A stretch of 64,000 bases of DNA from Monilinia fructicola. Its lineage: Eukaryota; Ascomycota; Leotiomycetes; Helotiales; Sclerotiniaceae. The notes under the pieces were generated by a model. That model did no database searches and had not been told where the DNA came from. It saw only the letters and a program-made list of their open reading frames with translations. Shown here one piece after another: positions 24,401-37,828 of the stretch; position 1 is the stretch's first letter; every line of letters starts with the position of its first letter. Location: NCBI GenBank assembly GCA_008692225.1, contig VICG01000006.1:439501-503500 (forward strand), read 5' to 3'. Both the position numbers and the translations under genes were made by a program.

Positions 24401-27296
24401 CAGGAATTTGCAACTGTTGAGGACCAATGATAATCAAAAAGTCTTCAATTCAAAACTTCTCGCGGAAGCGGTTCCAGAACTACCAGCAACTCTTTCTCCG
24501 ACTACTGCGTTATCGCCATGGCTAAGTGTGTTGGATCCCTCTAATCCATCAGAGAATGATGCAATGGGAAAAACAGTCTACAGAAGATGGCAACACGTCT
24601 TCCCTAAGCCAATTCTCACTAGGACGATGAAGTGGAAATCCCTCTGCTCCCCTGCATCTGTCCCATTAACGACCGAGTCATTTCCTACAAAGTTTCAGCT
24701 CGAAACTGAATATCAACAAAAGCCCTACAATATCTCACAAAATTTCGAGGACGAACTCAACGAAGATCCAAATAATAGAGAGGACTTTTTGAGGGAACTG
24801 ATTAGCTTGCGGCTTTCCCAAGGGTTCCAGATCGTTATTGGTCCCGGGGTAGCTGAGGCATTTGGACAAAAGTCCCTAAAGATCGCAAATGTTTTCGACC
24901 GTGATCGTATCGCTGAGGATGGAGCCAGTGTATTCATGTCAATGGGAAACATAATTCACCAATTATCATGCGTGAATGGTACCGAAATTGAAGTTAACAT
25001 GTTCGTCCGAAAGCCGACAGCTTTGACCACACCTAGCCCGGGAACTTTAGATCCATCAGGGTACTATCCGGCAATTAGAACGACTCTGGGTGATGCATAT
25101 GAATCACGCAAAATGACCTTGGGGCGGTCAAAGGATGAATATAATTGGAATTATGTTGACTCTTTCATCGCGGGTTTCGAAGACGAGATGTCAGAACATC
25201 TCCGATTTTGGCGTGCAAGGTTCGTCTTGATACCTGTGGCCCGCCCAACACAATCTCGACGTGACCATATGAGAGGTGAAGATAACGAAGAGGAAATCCG
25301 GCTAGAGGGTATCAGAAAGCTCACCCAAATGTGGCAAAGTCACAGATACATTCCGCCTTCAGAGCGACGTTTCCAGAGTCTTGCTTCTAAAAAAATAAAA
25401 GATTCGAATCCTCTTGACATCGTCTATAAGACCGAGGACCCATCTGTAGTTGTTAGCGCAGAACTCGAAACCTTACCCCTCGTTGAGACGAATGAAAGTA
25501 CCAGTAGACGCGGGCAATTACTTGAATCGGATCGTTTTCGGAAATCAAAACTTGATATTGCCGCCTTAGCGGAAGCCATTCAAGCTCCTGTTGAGAAAGG
25601 CGGGGTTCGCATGCAAAATAGAAGATGGCACTTCCGCTTGCACTACAATTGCTTTATTGGTTCGGATATGACGACCTGGTTGCTCGAAAACTTTGAGGAT
25701 ATTGAAGACCGTGAGCAGGCAGTTGAGTTGGGAAATTTGCTTATGTTCGACGAGACCCAAAGGCTAAGAGAGAAAGAACCAGGGAAAGAAAGAGATCGAG
25801 ATGCAGGAATATTCGTCCATGTTGAAAAGCGCCATCCTTTCCGAGATGGACAGTACTTCTACCAAGTTACTGGTGAATTTGCTAAACAGCGACCAGATAG
25901 CCGTAGTGGCTGGTTCGGTTCTAGACGTCGTGAAAATTCTGTACCTTCAACTCCAATGTCAGATGTTATGCCTAAAGACTCTCCGCGACCAGATAGAGCT
26001 AGGTCCAGTTCTACCCAAGACGATAGCTCAAATGACTCAGGTGTTGCGACTCCGACAACAAACGGGGGAAAGAGGCCCAAAGTCTCTCTCAGTAAAGTTA
26101 TGAAGTATGATGTTGATCATCGGAAACGCTCTTATCGTCCTGAACTTATAAATCTTCATTATGATCGTCTTCATAATCCTGACAGCTGTTACCACATCCG
26201 AATTGATTGGCTCAATGTCACGGCTAAGTTAATTGAAGATGCAATACATACATGGGCAACAACTGCAGAACAACATGGCCTACGATTAGTTGAAGCACCA
26301 ATTGGTGAGGCATGCTCAATTGCTTCAGTTCATCCATTTAGGAGCCCTTATTTGATCGAGCTAGCTTTGCAGCCTCCAGATCAACAGCCCCGAACGTACT
26401 TTGATGTCAATTCCTTTACCCCACAAGTCCAAACAACCCAATCTAACCGAAATTATTATCAAAAAGCTATCATGAAAAAGTTCAATTTTGTGCTAGATAT
26501 TGAGGCTGCGAAGAATTTTCCAAACAACGTTGATGTTACTTATTCCTGGGGGCGACCGGATTATACCTATACCCAGTACATTCATAGATCTGGAGTACTG
26601 CTTGCGCAAATTACGGATGAAGGCAATTTCCTTCTTCTAGCCAATCGCCTATACAATAATAGGACCGCATCCGCCAGAGACTCAGACAAATATATGAAAG
26701 TGAATCATGCTAGTGCTAATCGTATGGGACCCAGTCCAATCGCAAACAATCCCAGCATTGTTGCAGGCATATCTAGCCCGTTTCAATCACCGATCCTGCG
26801 CGCGGCGCATGCCCCCTCTCCTCTTCTCCGTGCGACTCACCCCCTCTCTCCTGCCTTACGGGCAACAGCTGATGTATTAGGTCCCTCTCTACCCAATTCT
26901 AAAATAGCTGCGGTTGGCAGTATTAGTCCTGACACTATCAAAGCCGAACTCGAAGAATTTTGTCACAATAGCTGGAAATTAGAACTTTTCTACAAGGAAG
27001 TTTTTGAAAAGGTGACACCGCCTCAAGCAACACCACCAACGCTTAGAAGCTCATTCCCGGCTATACTTCTCGATTCTAATATTCCTACGTTGGGACTGCC
27101 GCCGGGAGTTTTGGCAAGGGATGGGAGGGATAGTAGCCCGACGCCAATGAGGTTGGAACGGGTGCCGGGAGTTGGGAGTAGTATGCCTATTCTTGGGAGG
27201 AGACCTAGTGTACAGATGAGTACTATGAGTACTGGAACTAGTGCGAGTGATGCCTCGAGGCAGGAAAGTCCGAGGGGGAGTATAGCTGAAGGTTAA
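21484..27296 (+). CDS. IML1: GATOR1/SEACIT subunit Iml1 (DEPDC5 homologue)
   Basis: Component of the complex that inhibits TORC1 at the vacuole by stimulating GTP hydrolysis on Gtr1-type Rag GTPases when amino acids are scarce. Exon 1 is 21484-22068 and exon 2 22116-27296, with a 47-nt intron that uses a GTACGT donor and the TAGAG acceptor; joined they encode 1,921 residues. Family signature sequence includes [32 protein letters not shown] and [17 protein letters not shown] in the IML1 domain (roughly residues 200-500). A DEP domain lies near residues 1350-1440 ([20 protein letters not shown]). The middle (about 700-900) is Ser-rich and disordered. Nprl2 and Nprl3 are not in the window. Length is close to that of other filamentous fungal Iml1. 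Confidence 0.95.
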
Positions 27297-28134
27297 TGTG
27301 CCTAGGAAATGAGAGACTAGTGATTTAAATATTGACCGAGTCATGGGAGCTACTTTTGGGGCGTCTTTTCTTCTCAGGTATATACATATTACTGGACTCG
27401 GGAATATACCATGTGTGGAGCTGGGGCGAGAAATGATGTTTCTGTTGCGCTTGTATATGGAATGACATAATTTGTCCAAATTCGATATTCCAGAATACTG
27501 TCCCAACGCATAACCAAAATTGCAAACATCACCTTTAAAGTTTTCATGTCTGGCTGGCTACCACAAAAATCATTGATTGAATTAGTACTTGAGTTCATCA
27601 GAATATTTCTGGAACCATTTGAACATATCAGTGAAGTTGATCCTTGACACATTTGGATTCATCTGCATGTTTAAATCCATGGAACATCTGATGAATACTA
27701 TCGTTATATTATCATTGTATAGCCCCCATCTCATCTTTCTCATAATCCTGTATAATCTCCCTTCAATATACGTTTTCGATACAAGATATCTATAAAGATG
27801 ATAATAAGGAAGTAAGACACCTCTCTGGTCAATCTGTTCTTTCGGTTAGCAGTAATATCCAGATGGAAAGTGGATATTTAAAGTGCTAATATACAAATCG
27901 GTTCCAAAAATTGATATCTCTTTTGCAAAACTAAGACAATTGAAGGGAATGTTCAGTCGGCACGCATGTATTGCAGTATTCTTCGCCAAGACGTTGGGAT
28001 GCAAGTTGCCAATGATGCCTTCTATATTATTGTTCAATTAAGGAATGTAATTAATTAAGGAGTGCATGTTTATCGAGGTATGCATATATAATGATGTTTC
28101 GAAACGGGACAGAAACGTAAAGGTCCACGGGTAT
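27297..28134. other. Intergenic, no gene supported
   Basis: 0.84 kb between two tail-to-tail genes, IML1 and the GT2 glycosyltransferase. AT-rich, no coding signal; presumably both 3' UTRs and poly(A) sites. Confidence 0.5.
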
Positions 28135-31100
28135 TTAGAAAAGTCCTAGCGCGAACTTGCGGATTGTTAGCTACACATACTATTGGCGAGAAGATCACGA
28201 GGAAGGAGAAACTTACAGGAAGTAGAATATGACAAGCGACTTGATTAGAGAGTGGCACAATTGCCGTGAAATCTGCAAATGTAGTGTTAGGACTTCTGTC
28301 TTGTGGAAAGAGAAAAAATGAGGTCGCAGATTGGGGAAAAAATTGGGTGTGGAAGACAGAAAACTTGTGAACTGTTTACGAACCAGTGATATAAAATCCC
28401 AATGGTGCAAAAGCTCCAAGGTAGATCATCCCGCCCATAATTGGGATGATACACAAATACATCCACTTGAAATCTCTAAAGATTTTATCCAAACCAATTC
28501 TGAACCCACCAGCCTCAACTTCTTTAGCCGTCGCCGTCCATTCCATATTAATACTGAAGAAATGACATAAAATGGCAGTCAGGAGATGGAAAGAGATGCC
28601 ACCGAAGAAGAGGATGAACATAGGTGTCCATTTTGCAGTTTCGACGATAGAGGAGACGAAGACTTTTTCGCCGAGTCTGTGACGCAGCATGGCAAAGGCG
28701 AGGGGGGAGAGCACGTTGAATACTACGGCCATGCCGACAAAAATTTTCCATGAGGTTAGGTAGAATTGGTCGAGGGAGTCGTTGAACCATCCGACCATTA
28801 TGTAGTTTGCTAGAGTGAGAGGGATGGCGCAAGCGATTGCGTAGTCTTGTGTCTGGTTAGACTGGGATTTTGACGTGGTGCAGAGGGTACTTACAAGTTC
28901 CGATGTAGGCTAGAATGGTGATCTTTGAGGTGAGTTTGATATCACTCCAGAGGAATCTCATGAAAAGCTTTGTAAAGGGTCCTCTCCACCATTTGTAGAT
29001 GGGATTGAAGACCAGTTCGTTACACCCATAGGCGTATTTTTCCCATCTAGCAAGCTCATCATATACGGTGAGGGATACACCTTCTTTAAAACCACCTTCA
29101 TGATAAGTTGCCAATCTAACGATGAATTTGGCCATTTGAAGTCGTAGACTCATATCAAAGTCCTCAGAGACATGATCTGCAGGTATGGTTAGGCTTATAT
29201 GATAAAAAGTAGGTATAGATTTGGTGTACCGTCAGACCAGAATTTCAACTCTCCGTCTTCTTCGTAAGCTACACTTTGCACAGCTTTCCAGCGTAAAAAG
29301 GCGTTATGGCCGACGAAGGGAGCACAATCGCCATTTCCTACTGCAAAGGTAATGGACATGTAAATGAGATTCGTAAAATAAGTGACTGTTGGTTGTTAGT
29401 GGCATGCATACAAACAATAGATTTCGGCAAATATACTTACTGCCGTTCTCGAAAGGGTTGTGAGCAACTTGCATAACTCCAGATGCGTGTTGTAATATCG
29501 CAACTTGTGGACTCTCATGCATTTCCAAAGCACCCAGGAGGAGACAGTCCTCGGGCTAGAGTCATTAGTAAAAATTCTGTCCTTTTATGAGGAAATACGT
29601 ACCACTCGCGTGTCACTATCAATGATCAAAATGATATCGCCAATACGGACATTACCTCCTGCCATGGTCCGTCCTTCGTCCTGCTCAAGACATGTTGCTA
29701 AAGCCTGTTTATAAAGCACTTCTTCTTCTTCTGGAGTAATGTCACCTTCGGGTCTATCTTCCTCGGAAGATTTTGCAGCGATAAGTCTAAGTAGCTCATC
29801 TTCGACTCGAATTGAAAAACTCAGGCAGTAATTCATGTTAGATGCCTTTTTAAACTGACCCCTACGTTGGAATCCTTCTGGGTTATCTTGTACTTTCTTG
29901 CCTTGGTACCATTTCTTTTTGCTGTGGGTATGCTTTGGTCTAGTATGTATTAATTACACTGTTTTTGTGAATGGAATGTATTTCGACCACATACCTAGAG
30001 CAATAGCCAATGTTATTTAATTCATAGAAAGTTCTTCTGGCTTCTGCCAATTCCGGTGGAACGGCTTGCATTCCATCTTCGTTAACATAGATTGAAGCGG
30101 AACCTCCTTGTGCTTCATAGTATCGGATGGCTGCTAATATACTTGTTACGGTTGGTATAATCACCCTATTCAATCAGTAATCAATAAACACTAAAGCTCA
30201 AATGGACTCTTACCCTTTGAGACCCTCTTTATAAACAGGCATCTGAATAGTAATGTGAGGTAGTTCTAGGTCCGGGTAGCGACCCCTTTTAGGGGGTTTC
30301 GCCGAGTAGAACTAGCTTATATCAACACTGCATTCATGTTGAGGAAACTTTGGGGAAATTACTTGCGAGTTCTTCCGTACGTATGTCAACGGTCCAAATA
30401 ATTGGAAAAGACTTCCAGCAATAACAATCATAAAGAACTGAGATAAAGTATGTTAGCTACTATTCGGTTAATTATCGGCGACTCGTCTTCTGCAGTTCAG
30501 CGCCACTGACAAAGTGGCTTGATGGGGGACAGGCTAAGAATTTTGAATCATTTATGTCTCACCAGAGAAAAGGAAACGAAAAAGGGAATGACAGCAACCA
30601 AAGCAAATCGAAGTACTCCACCATCCCATTCGTATTCTGTGATAAGTCGTGATGCGCAAAGCATTTCCACGAATACTACCAGTGTCATCGCAAAACCAAT
30701 GACACCAGCATGTAACAGCAGAAATGGTCGCTCTGGTGGAGTCTGAGCCTCGATATCTGGATTGAAAATTGTATCCTTATTTTCTTCGCGCTCAATAGCT
30801 GCTTGAATAATTCCCATCTTCTCATTGAATTCAGGATCTTCACTAATAGCTGATGGTGTTCGTCCCGGAGTTTGACCTGGAGTTTGTGCAATGGGTGGAG
30901 TCATGGAAGTATATGGAGTTGTGGCTGTCATAGTACCAATATGAGACCCCCAGATCTATTATAATGGATGAGTACTGCCCAAAAGACTTTGAGGTCAATG
31001 TCACTTACCAAGCCAACGAGGATTCCTTCAACATCTGCGCCATGAGTCATAATGCTTTCAACAGATTCATTCCAAATGAGAACGAGCCTCTCCTCTCTCA

Positions 31101-31751
31101 ATACACACAAGTATGATTTTTTCGATACACCAGTGCCTCCATATGCCAGTTCTGAGAGATTCTGGACAATGGGAAGTCTTATCCCGCGGGGATGCACTTG
31201 AAGCTCAGTCTGGAAAGGTCCAATCTGGTCCATTAAGGCCGCGGTTATGTCAGACGACATTGTGAACGCAACCTTGCAATTTAAGTATTGCATTACTGTG
31301 TAGAAGTTGTTGTTGACATTTGGTGGTTCGGTGTAGTAGCTTCCATCTGGAAGCCGCATCGCAACACCGACCCAAGATGATTCGTTGATTGTACCATCCT
31401 CCTCCTCGATAGGCTGAAGCCATTTAGCAGCAGTACATCTTCTTTGAAGATATTTCGCAACCTGCAAATCATGGTTAGGTGAATTTCTGGGTTTGATTGA
31501 AGTTTTGTTTGGGAGAGAAAAAGAAGTTGAGGTTGTGGAACCGACAGACGTACTAGAGTATGACGATCACGGCTTCCTGCAGATCCTGTACTCATAATGC
31601 TATGGGGTCGCGAGGCTGGCGTTAAACTTTCTGGTCGCGACCTTGAAGGGACTGGCACACTTTGGTGTCGCTCTGCCATCGTAGGTCGTGCATCTTGGGA
31701 TGCTGTTGGTACCTCGCCTGAGGGCAATTGGAAGTTGAAATATCCAGACAT
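28135..31751 (-). CDS. Family 2 glycosyltransferase, multi-pass membrane protein
   Basis: Thirteen exons: 31751-31554, 31461-31009, 30955-30563, 30437-30363, 30311-30214, 30165-29995, 29939-29603, 29555-29441, 29385-29230, 29176-28895, 28845-28384, 28272-28217 and 28155-28135. They total 2,817 nt or 938 residues with phase kept at each join. A GT-A core is visible: PHITIQMPVYKEGLKGVIIP, YVNEDG, a DSD metal site near residue 570-572, GHNAFLRWKA, and SEDFD at about 669-673 for the catalytic base. Two hydrophobic stretches precede the core and several follow it (FAMTLVVFVEMLC, YAIACAIPLTLANYIM, MYLCIIPIMGGMIYLGAF). The fold resembles chitin or hyaluronan synthase-like enzymes; ZtGT2 of Zymoseptoria, needed for hyphal growth on surfaces, may be a homologue, which is an untested recollection. 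The polymer made is unknown. Confidence 0.87.
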
Positions 31752-34005
31752 GACGTTTTAGATAGGAGTGTATGGGGGGAGGTGGAGGGAAATCAACTTC
31801 AACCAAGAGTTTGGAAAGATCCAAGTCAAGTTCGAGCGAGTGGGAACTTGGGATTATGAGCAATTGATACTCTGTCAATCAGAGGCAATCAATAGGGATT
31901 GTCAAGAACGGAAGTAGTTATTACACTTGCCAACACATTCGCCATGGACGGCTGGAGGAGAAAACCAGAGTCCATAAACTTCTTTCTCTGCAATTTTCGA
32001 GCTAGCTGAGTGGGAGCGGCGGAGAATAAACAGTGACCCTAGAAAAACGGGATTGCCGGATTTCAAAGTACGAATCTAGCTCAATAATTAATCTAAGATA
32101 TCGAGCTCGTGGCTGATACTCTCGGTGTTGCAGCACGCGGTAGCCACAACTTTCTGCCGGCAGCCTATACTATTGGATCTGCTTTACAGATGTAGAGTAC
32201 CTTTGGACGAAAGTTGTGACTCCATCTACACCACCACGCATGCAAGTTGCAGAATATTGACCTAAGAATAGGATTATGGTCCGACGATAAGGCAGGAGGC
32301 TTATTGAACCTGTGGCATCTCTGGATCTTCCCATAGATAAGTCCATGCGGAAAAATTTGCCGTTCAATGGATTCAACATACGAGGCTTGGAAGTATTGGA
32401 AGGCCATTATTGACCAGGGCAATGTTGTACATTCAAATTGACCACATTCCCGCAGATGGCTGGGATACGACAAATGAAGAGGCAGTCGATTAATTGAAAA
32501 ATACCTAGGGAACCTCGAGATCTTCCCATCATTTTTGAGAAATACAAGGGAGGGAACTGCAAAAGCACTGGCCATCAAAGTGTCTAGAATTCTCCATTCT
32601 CCCTTTTCTCTGATATCATTGGCTGAATCGAGGTTGATAGTAGGGCAATATCAGTAAGATATATTGCAAGTGCCTAATTCCCCATGGGATAAGACGGGGT
32701 TGAAACGCTGTCAACCCTTGGCCCCTTAGTACAGCAGGGTATTTTATGAACCATTTTGATACTAGAGAGTTTAGATATAGACCCCGGAGTGATATCTTAC
32801 TATAAGCTTTCAGGGGGGTTCCACAGACCCACTATAGGCTTCTTTACCCTAAAGCAATGTCGCTAACATACCCTGGTTGTTGGATGATTACCCCTCCAAA
32901 TTGCTGCATGTTACCCAAGAGTGCAGCAATCCTTGATCTTGTTTGGATCATGATTTCGCACCTTGTACCACTCATGAGGAATCCAAACAATTCAACGCTT
33001 TTGCCTTCTTGAGCCTTGACAACTCGTTAGGAACTTTTGTTTTGTCGATCATTTTGATATCCCGATACCCAACAACTTCATTTTCTTGGTTATACTAATG
33101 AATTACCCTAACATGCAACTATCCTTCTAGGTCATCTGAGCTGGTTTCTTTGAGGGAGAATTTGATTCGAACTCCGTCGTTGAACCTCTGCCTCAACACC
33201 ATCCTGATATTTTGAGTCTCAACCGGCTGTCTTTCAAACCATCAAGTACTCACTGCCACATAGATGAATGAGACTTACATGCAGGTCACTGAATCCTCGT
33301 ATCCAATCTCAATAATCACATGTGTTTCTGCAAAGTGTGACAGGACTATCATCCTATTTTCGCCCGCTTATCACCTGTCTGAAAAGATGATGGCTTCGGG
33401 CAATTCAATCATTATCGTGGATTGACGCCTTTTTGCTTTTGATGTTACATCCGCTCTTAGCTTTAATTAAGAGGCTCTCAAGTTATCAAAAATTAGGTGG
33501 AAATGATTCACAACAACTGGATACCAACAGACGCTGTGCTAGTTGGTTGAACGCAGTTGAGGCTTTCTTTTTTTTCTGTGACGCTATTATCAAGATTATT
33601 CTTGTTGTCCTCAATATCGCGTGTATTCCCTTTATCGGCGATACAACTGCCCGCAGATCTACAAGGGCAATCGGCCTCGCTTGCTGTTCTCATTATTACC
33701 TTTGAACCCTGGCAGAAAACGCTATTACCCTCAGGGGTTGATGCAATTGCACGATAGTCTGCCGCCTATGCGTTATTCAACATGATCATTCTCGAAATAG
33801 GTTGATTCTTTTAGGCTTTTGTCTCGGGGGCTTTTCTTATCTTGGGAACATTTTTCACTCATTTCATATATCATTCGTGAGAACTCTAGGTCAGTGTTTG
33901 GATGAAAATAAGAAGTCGGTTGTCCAAATCGACACTGTTGTTTGATCAGTTAATCGAACATCTCTCTCGGTTATTCAAAGTTTGCAATAGTATAGAAATA
34001 TCAGA
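31752..34005. other. Long divergent intergenic region, GT2 / GH16
   Basis: 2.25 kb between two divergent cell-wall genes. A 137-codon minus frame at 32165-32578 starts with ATG but lacks family signature, splice context or Kozak-like setting, so I leave it out as a gene. The length would allow extended regulatory sequence for both genes. Confidence 0.45.
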
Positions 34006-35899
34006 ATGTCGACATACAGCGTGTCTCTGACCGCACAAGAACCTCAAAACCATCGAGTATCTGCACCAGGAACACCTAATCAAAGATCCTCTCATTCAAG
34101 TGCACCGAGTGATAGTTTTTCGTCACCAGTGGCAGCTTCCTCTATTTCAGGTATAATATCTGAACTCCTACCGAAGAGAACTACTCAACGTTAAAGATGC
34201 TTTAGATACTGTGCCTCCAAGGCAACGCCGTTTCAAGAGCGCGCGGCTTATTGGAGAGTAAGTCTTCTGTTTCTACGCAGAAGATCTATCTGTACGTACA
34301 CCAGATTCATACATACTGACTTCGGGAAAGTTACGAAAAACCGTGGCTAGAAAATGTTATTACCGAGGGGAAAAACAAAAAATGGTCAGGTCGAACTTGG
34401 GACTCTATAATCTTCTGGACAAGTATTATAATTGGTTTTGGACTAGGTGGAGTCATGTGCTATATTGGACTCACATCAGTCCCCAATAATTCATACTGTC
34501 TCATGTTCGAAGATGACTTTCATAATATTGACTCAAGTATATGGAGTTATGAGATCCAACGAGGTGGCTTTGGGTACGTCTGAATTGTTTTGCGAGAATA
34601 TTTTAGCTGATAATCCTAGCACTGGATCTTTTGAATGGACCACAAACGACCCCCAAAACGCCTACACTGATGTTGAAGGGCTTCATATTGTCCCAACTCT
34701 AACAGTTAATTCGACAAATATCACACCTGCTCAGATACTGAATGGCTATACATTGAACCTGACTACCGACAACAGGCCAGATGGAGTATGCACTTCTGAT
34801 GACGCAGGTTCATCATGCTCTATATACAGTAATATAACATCTGGTGCTATTATTAACCCGGTCCGAAGTGCAAGATTGTCTACGAAAGGGAAAAAGACTA
34901 TCAAATATGGAAAAATTGAAGTCATTGCAAAGATGCCGAAGGGTGATTGGTTATGGCCTGCAATTTGGTGTTTTCCCATATCCAGTTGAATTGTAACTCG
35001 AGCAAGCTAACATTGAAACCAGGATGATGCCAGAAGATTCTGTGTATGGACCATGGCCAGCGAGTGGAGAGATAGACCTGGCCGAGTCGAAAGGAAATGA
35101 TGGAGCTACATATAATGGAGGTCGAGACAGTATTATTTCTGCTCTGGTATGGTTTTGAGAAATGAAGTTTAGACCCGTTCAAGCTAACAATAATAACCTT
35201 AAGCACTGGGGTCCAATTCCTCAAGTAGATGCTTTTTGGAAAACAGATGGGAAACATAACATTCGACGAACCGATTATAGTGAAAGTTATTACACATACG
35301 GCCTGGAATGGGGTGAAGACTACATTTTCACATACATCAACAGTCGTCTCTTGGTAAGAACTCATGAAAATTGTAATCGCGTAACTTTGTGGCTTATCTA
35401 ATTTTGATTTTTCAACAGCAAGTTTTTTACCTCTCATTCAGCAAGGGATACAAGAGCATGTGGGATAGGGGAGAGTTCGGCAAGACTATCATTAATGATT
35501 CTGCCTTGCACGATCCATGGAGCCAGACTGGCAACCCGGCAACTCCATTTGATCAGTCCTTCTACTTGATCTTGAAGTAAGATGACCTACTAGTACTAAG
35601 TGATACACGTCAGGGTATGTTAACAAAATCGTATAGTGTTGCGGTGGGTGGAACCAACGGTTATTTCCCGTGAGTTGTCATATTGCGCCAGACTTTGGAG
35701 ACGATCAAAAACTAATGTCGGAGATAGGGACAAGGTTGGCAACAAACCGTGGGGAGATGCTAGTCTGACAGCCCCGGCAGAGTTCTGGAACGCATCAAGT
35801 CAGTGGAGCCCAACGTGGGGACCACCCGAGGAGAGAGGGATGACTGTCAAGAGTGTCAAGATGTATTCGCTGGGGACATGCGGATCACCGCCCAGCTGA
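34006..35899 (+). CDS. Membrane-anchored GH16 beta-glucan hydrolase/transferase
   Basis: Nine exons: 34006-34150, 34197-34257, 34331-34573, 34620-34967, 35023-35146, 35204-35353, 35419-35576, 35637-35669 and 35728-35899, giving 477 residues. The N-terminal 90 residues are Ser-rich and basic, followed by one membrane helix at about 92-112 (IIFWTSIIIGFGLGGVM), so a type II membrane topology is expected. The GH16 domain has YGKIEVIAKMPKGDWLWPAIW, the catalytic GEIDLAE with E282, D284 and E287, and NGYFPDKVGNKPWGD near the end. Both catalytic glutamates are intact. It looks closer to beta-1,3-glucan-recognition-type GH16 than to chitin-glucan Crh enzymes; the exact subfamily is inference. The fourth intron has an unusual GTGTTT donor. 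Confidence 0.9.
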
Positions 35900-37828
35900 A
35901 AATGTCAAGCCGAGGGATTAAGTACTCGGATTGAGATAGCAGAGGTGGATTGCAAAGGATAGATACCTGATTTTGATTTTAATACTGCATGGAGCAAATG
36001 CACGGACCATACACGTGGGAGGATAGAGGAGTAATCGATAATGAGAAAGATTTTGACGGATAATGTATTATACATTTTTACACATTCCCATGAACTTTCT
36101 CTACTGTTGTTATGTTACTGATAAGCGTGCATACACGAAGACTAGGCATGCAGAATTGGTGTTCTTTAATGTCCAAGGATTAGTTCGGTCATGCCTCGTT
36201 TACAGGTAGTGTCCGGGTAAATGCAACCCTACCCTCGAGTTGCGCCGGGCCGATCATCAGAAAATTGGTTGTCCTAATTCTGCATATGTAATCAGTATAT
36301 TGGTCAGACTACTTCTAAGATAGCAACAGTACATTATTGAGTATCATTATTATCTCGGCATCATAACAAAATACAACTTTCATACGATGGCTGCTTACAC
36401 GGTAAGCGACAATTCTAACCAAATTCTGTCTCGCGTCTCTCTCGAGGGTTCCAGTCTACTGCTTCATTCAGAACTGAGCTTACGTGCATATTCGACTTGG
36501 CTTGCCGTGAATGGGTATCCATGGATAGGTCGAAAGTTTAGTGCTTCAGTCTAGATTTACTTTCGGATCTTCTCCTTTTGTAAAAGCCTATCAAATGAGT
36601 TTCCATATTCGGTTATGCATTTGACCAGGGCTTCTTCACAAGGGAAGGGGATCTAGCCACTTACGCCACATTAAGCTTAATTCTAGGCGGTCAAAGCTTT
36701 TTGCCCAAGCTTACTTAGCGTTTGCTTAGTTGAACGTTTTTTGTCAAAACTACTAGTACCAATACCTAGGTAGCTACTGATACACACGTATTTCTTGCAA
36801 TCAACAATCTTCTCTGCTCCGATATTTCAAGGGGTGTTGTTGAATGTTCTCGTGCTGGTCAAACTATATTTGGCATGCATGGTTCTGATTTCGAACGTCC
36901 TTCGATTTCGCGCCATTGTATCGCCAGCACACCATCTCACTCATCAGTTCACCAGGGTTGGCCACGGCTATCTTAATCCACGCTGCACATCAATGCAGTA
37001 CATCAATATACAATAAATTGGCTGTGAAATTGTTACACGGCTGTAAACAACCCTTGCGTTTACCAATGAGAGGATGTCTCCCACCCTCGGGCCTTGCACT
37101 CAGTGGCGGCGAGCCCTATCATGACTGCTACACCTCGCAAGTTCTACCGCGACAGTCGCTACACAAGTTCTCAGCCTGTCAATAATTCGCGTATCTGCAC
37201 GGTGCAGTCAGACGTATTTCCAAATGCTTATTTGTTAGCCAAACCATGACGAACGCTGTACTCCTTTCGGTCTGCAAACCGAACCGTGGAAAATGCCCGA
37301 ATGAGATTCAGATTTGAGGTCATCAGGAACCGTCGAGCTATGGACAAGGATCCGCGAAAAGCATAGTAGCTCCCAAGGATCTGTACCACTATCTGCTGCA
37401 CGTTTACGATCGTATTGTTTGAAAATTACTTCTTGTACTATACCCAATTTTAGAAAATGTGGATTTCATTGTAGGAATCCCAAGAGGCGTGCCTCAGACC
37501 ACACGAAAGAAAATGATACGGGTTAACAGGTGAGCATTATACGATTTTTTCTTCTCGTAGAGAGAATTTCCAACACTCAGGCTGGTACCTGTCAGCCTTC
37601 AAGGGTCAGAGGATCAGCGGTGTCCACACTCGCGAGGTCATGGCAATTCTTGTCAATTTCTTGCCAATTCTTGTCATGGCATTCTTAAGCTGTAAAGCAA
37701 CTGAATGGACTCTCCTACCTGAGTGGCAATCTTTCTCTCCTCTTTCCTAGTTTCCCCTGTATATCATCGAGCGACAGCCGTTTTCTAATCTGCACTTGAA
37801 GGTTTGAGCGGCGGTTGCAACTTCAATC
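35900..37828. other. Intergenic, no gene supported
   Basis: 1.9 kb between the GH16 stop and the WSC-oxidase start. Open frames at 36795-37016, 36916-37185 and 37314-37526 have no signatures or splice partners. A short tandem of CAATTCTTGTCA-like words is present at about 37641-37680. Confidence 0.45.

Noticed and set aside
27051..27506. 151-codon minus-strand frame at the end of IML1
   Set aside because: Overlaps the IML1 C-terminus; Ser/Thr/Pro/His-rich composition mirrors the Gly/Ser-rich coding strand.
32165..32578. 137-codon minus-strand frame in the GT2/GH16 intergenic region
   Set aside because: Begins with ATG but shows no domain, signal peptide or splice context; unusual His/Trp/Cys-rich composition. 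Not excluded, but not supported.
34922..35437. 171-codon frame antisense to the GH16 gene
   Set aside because: Spans several well-supported GH16 exons and introns; chance frame.
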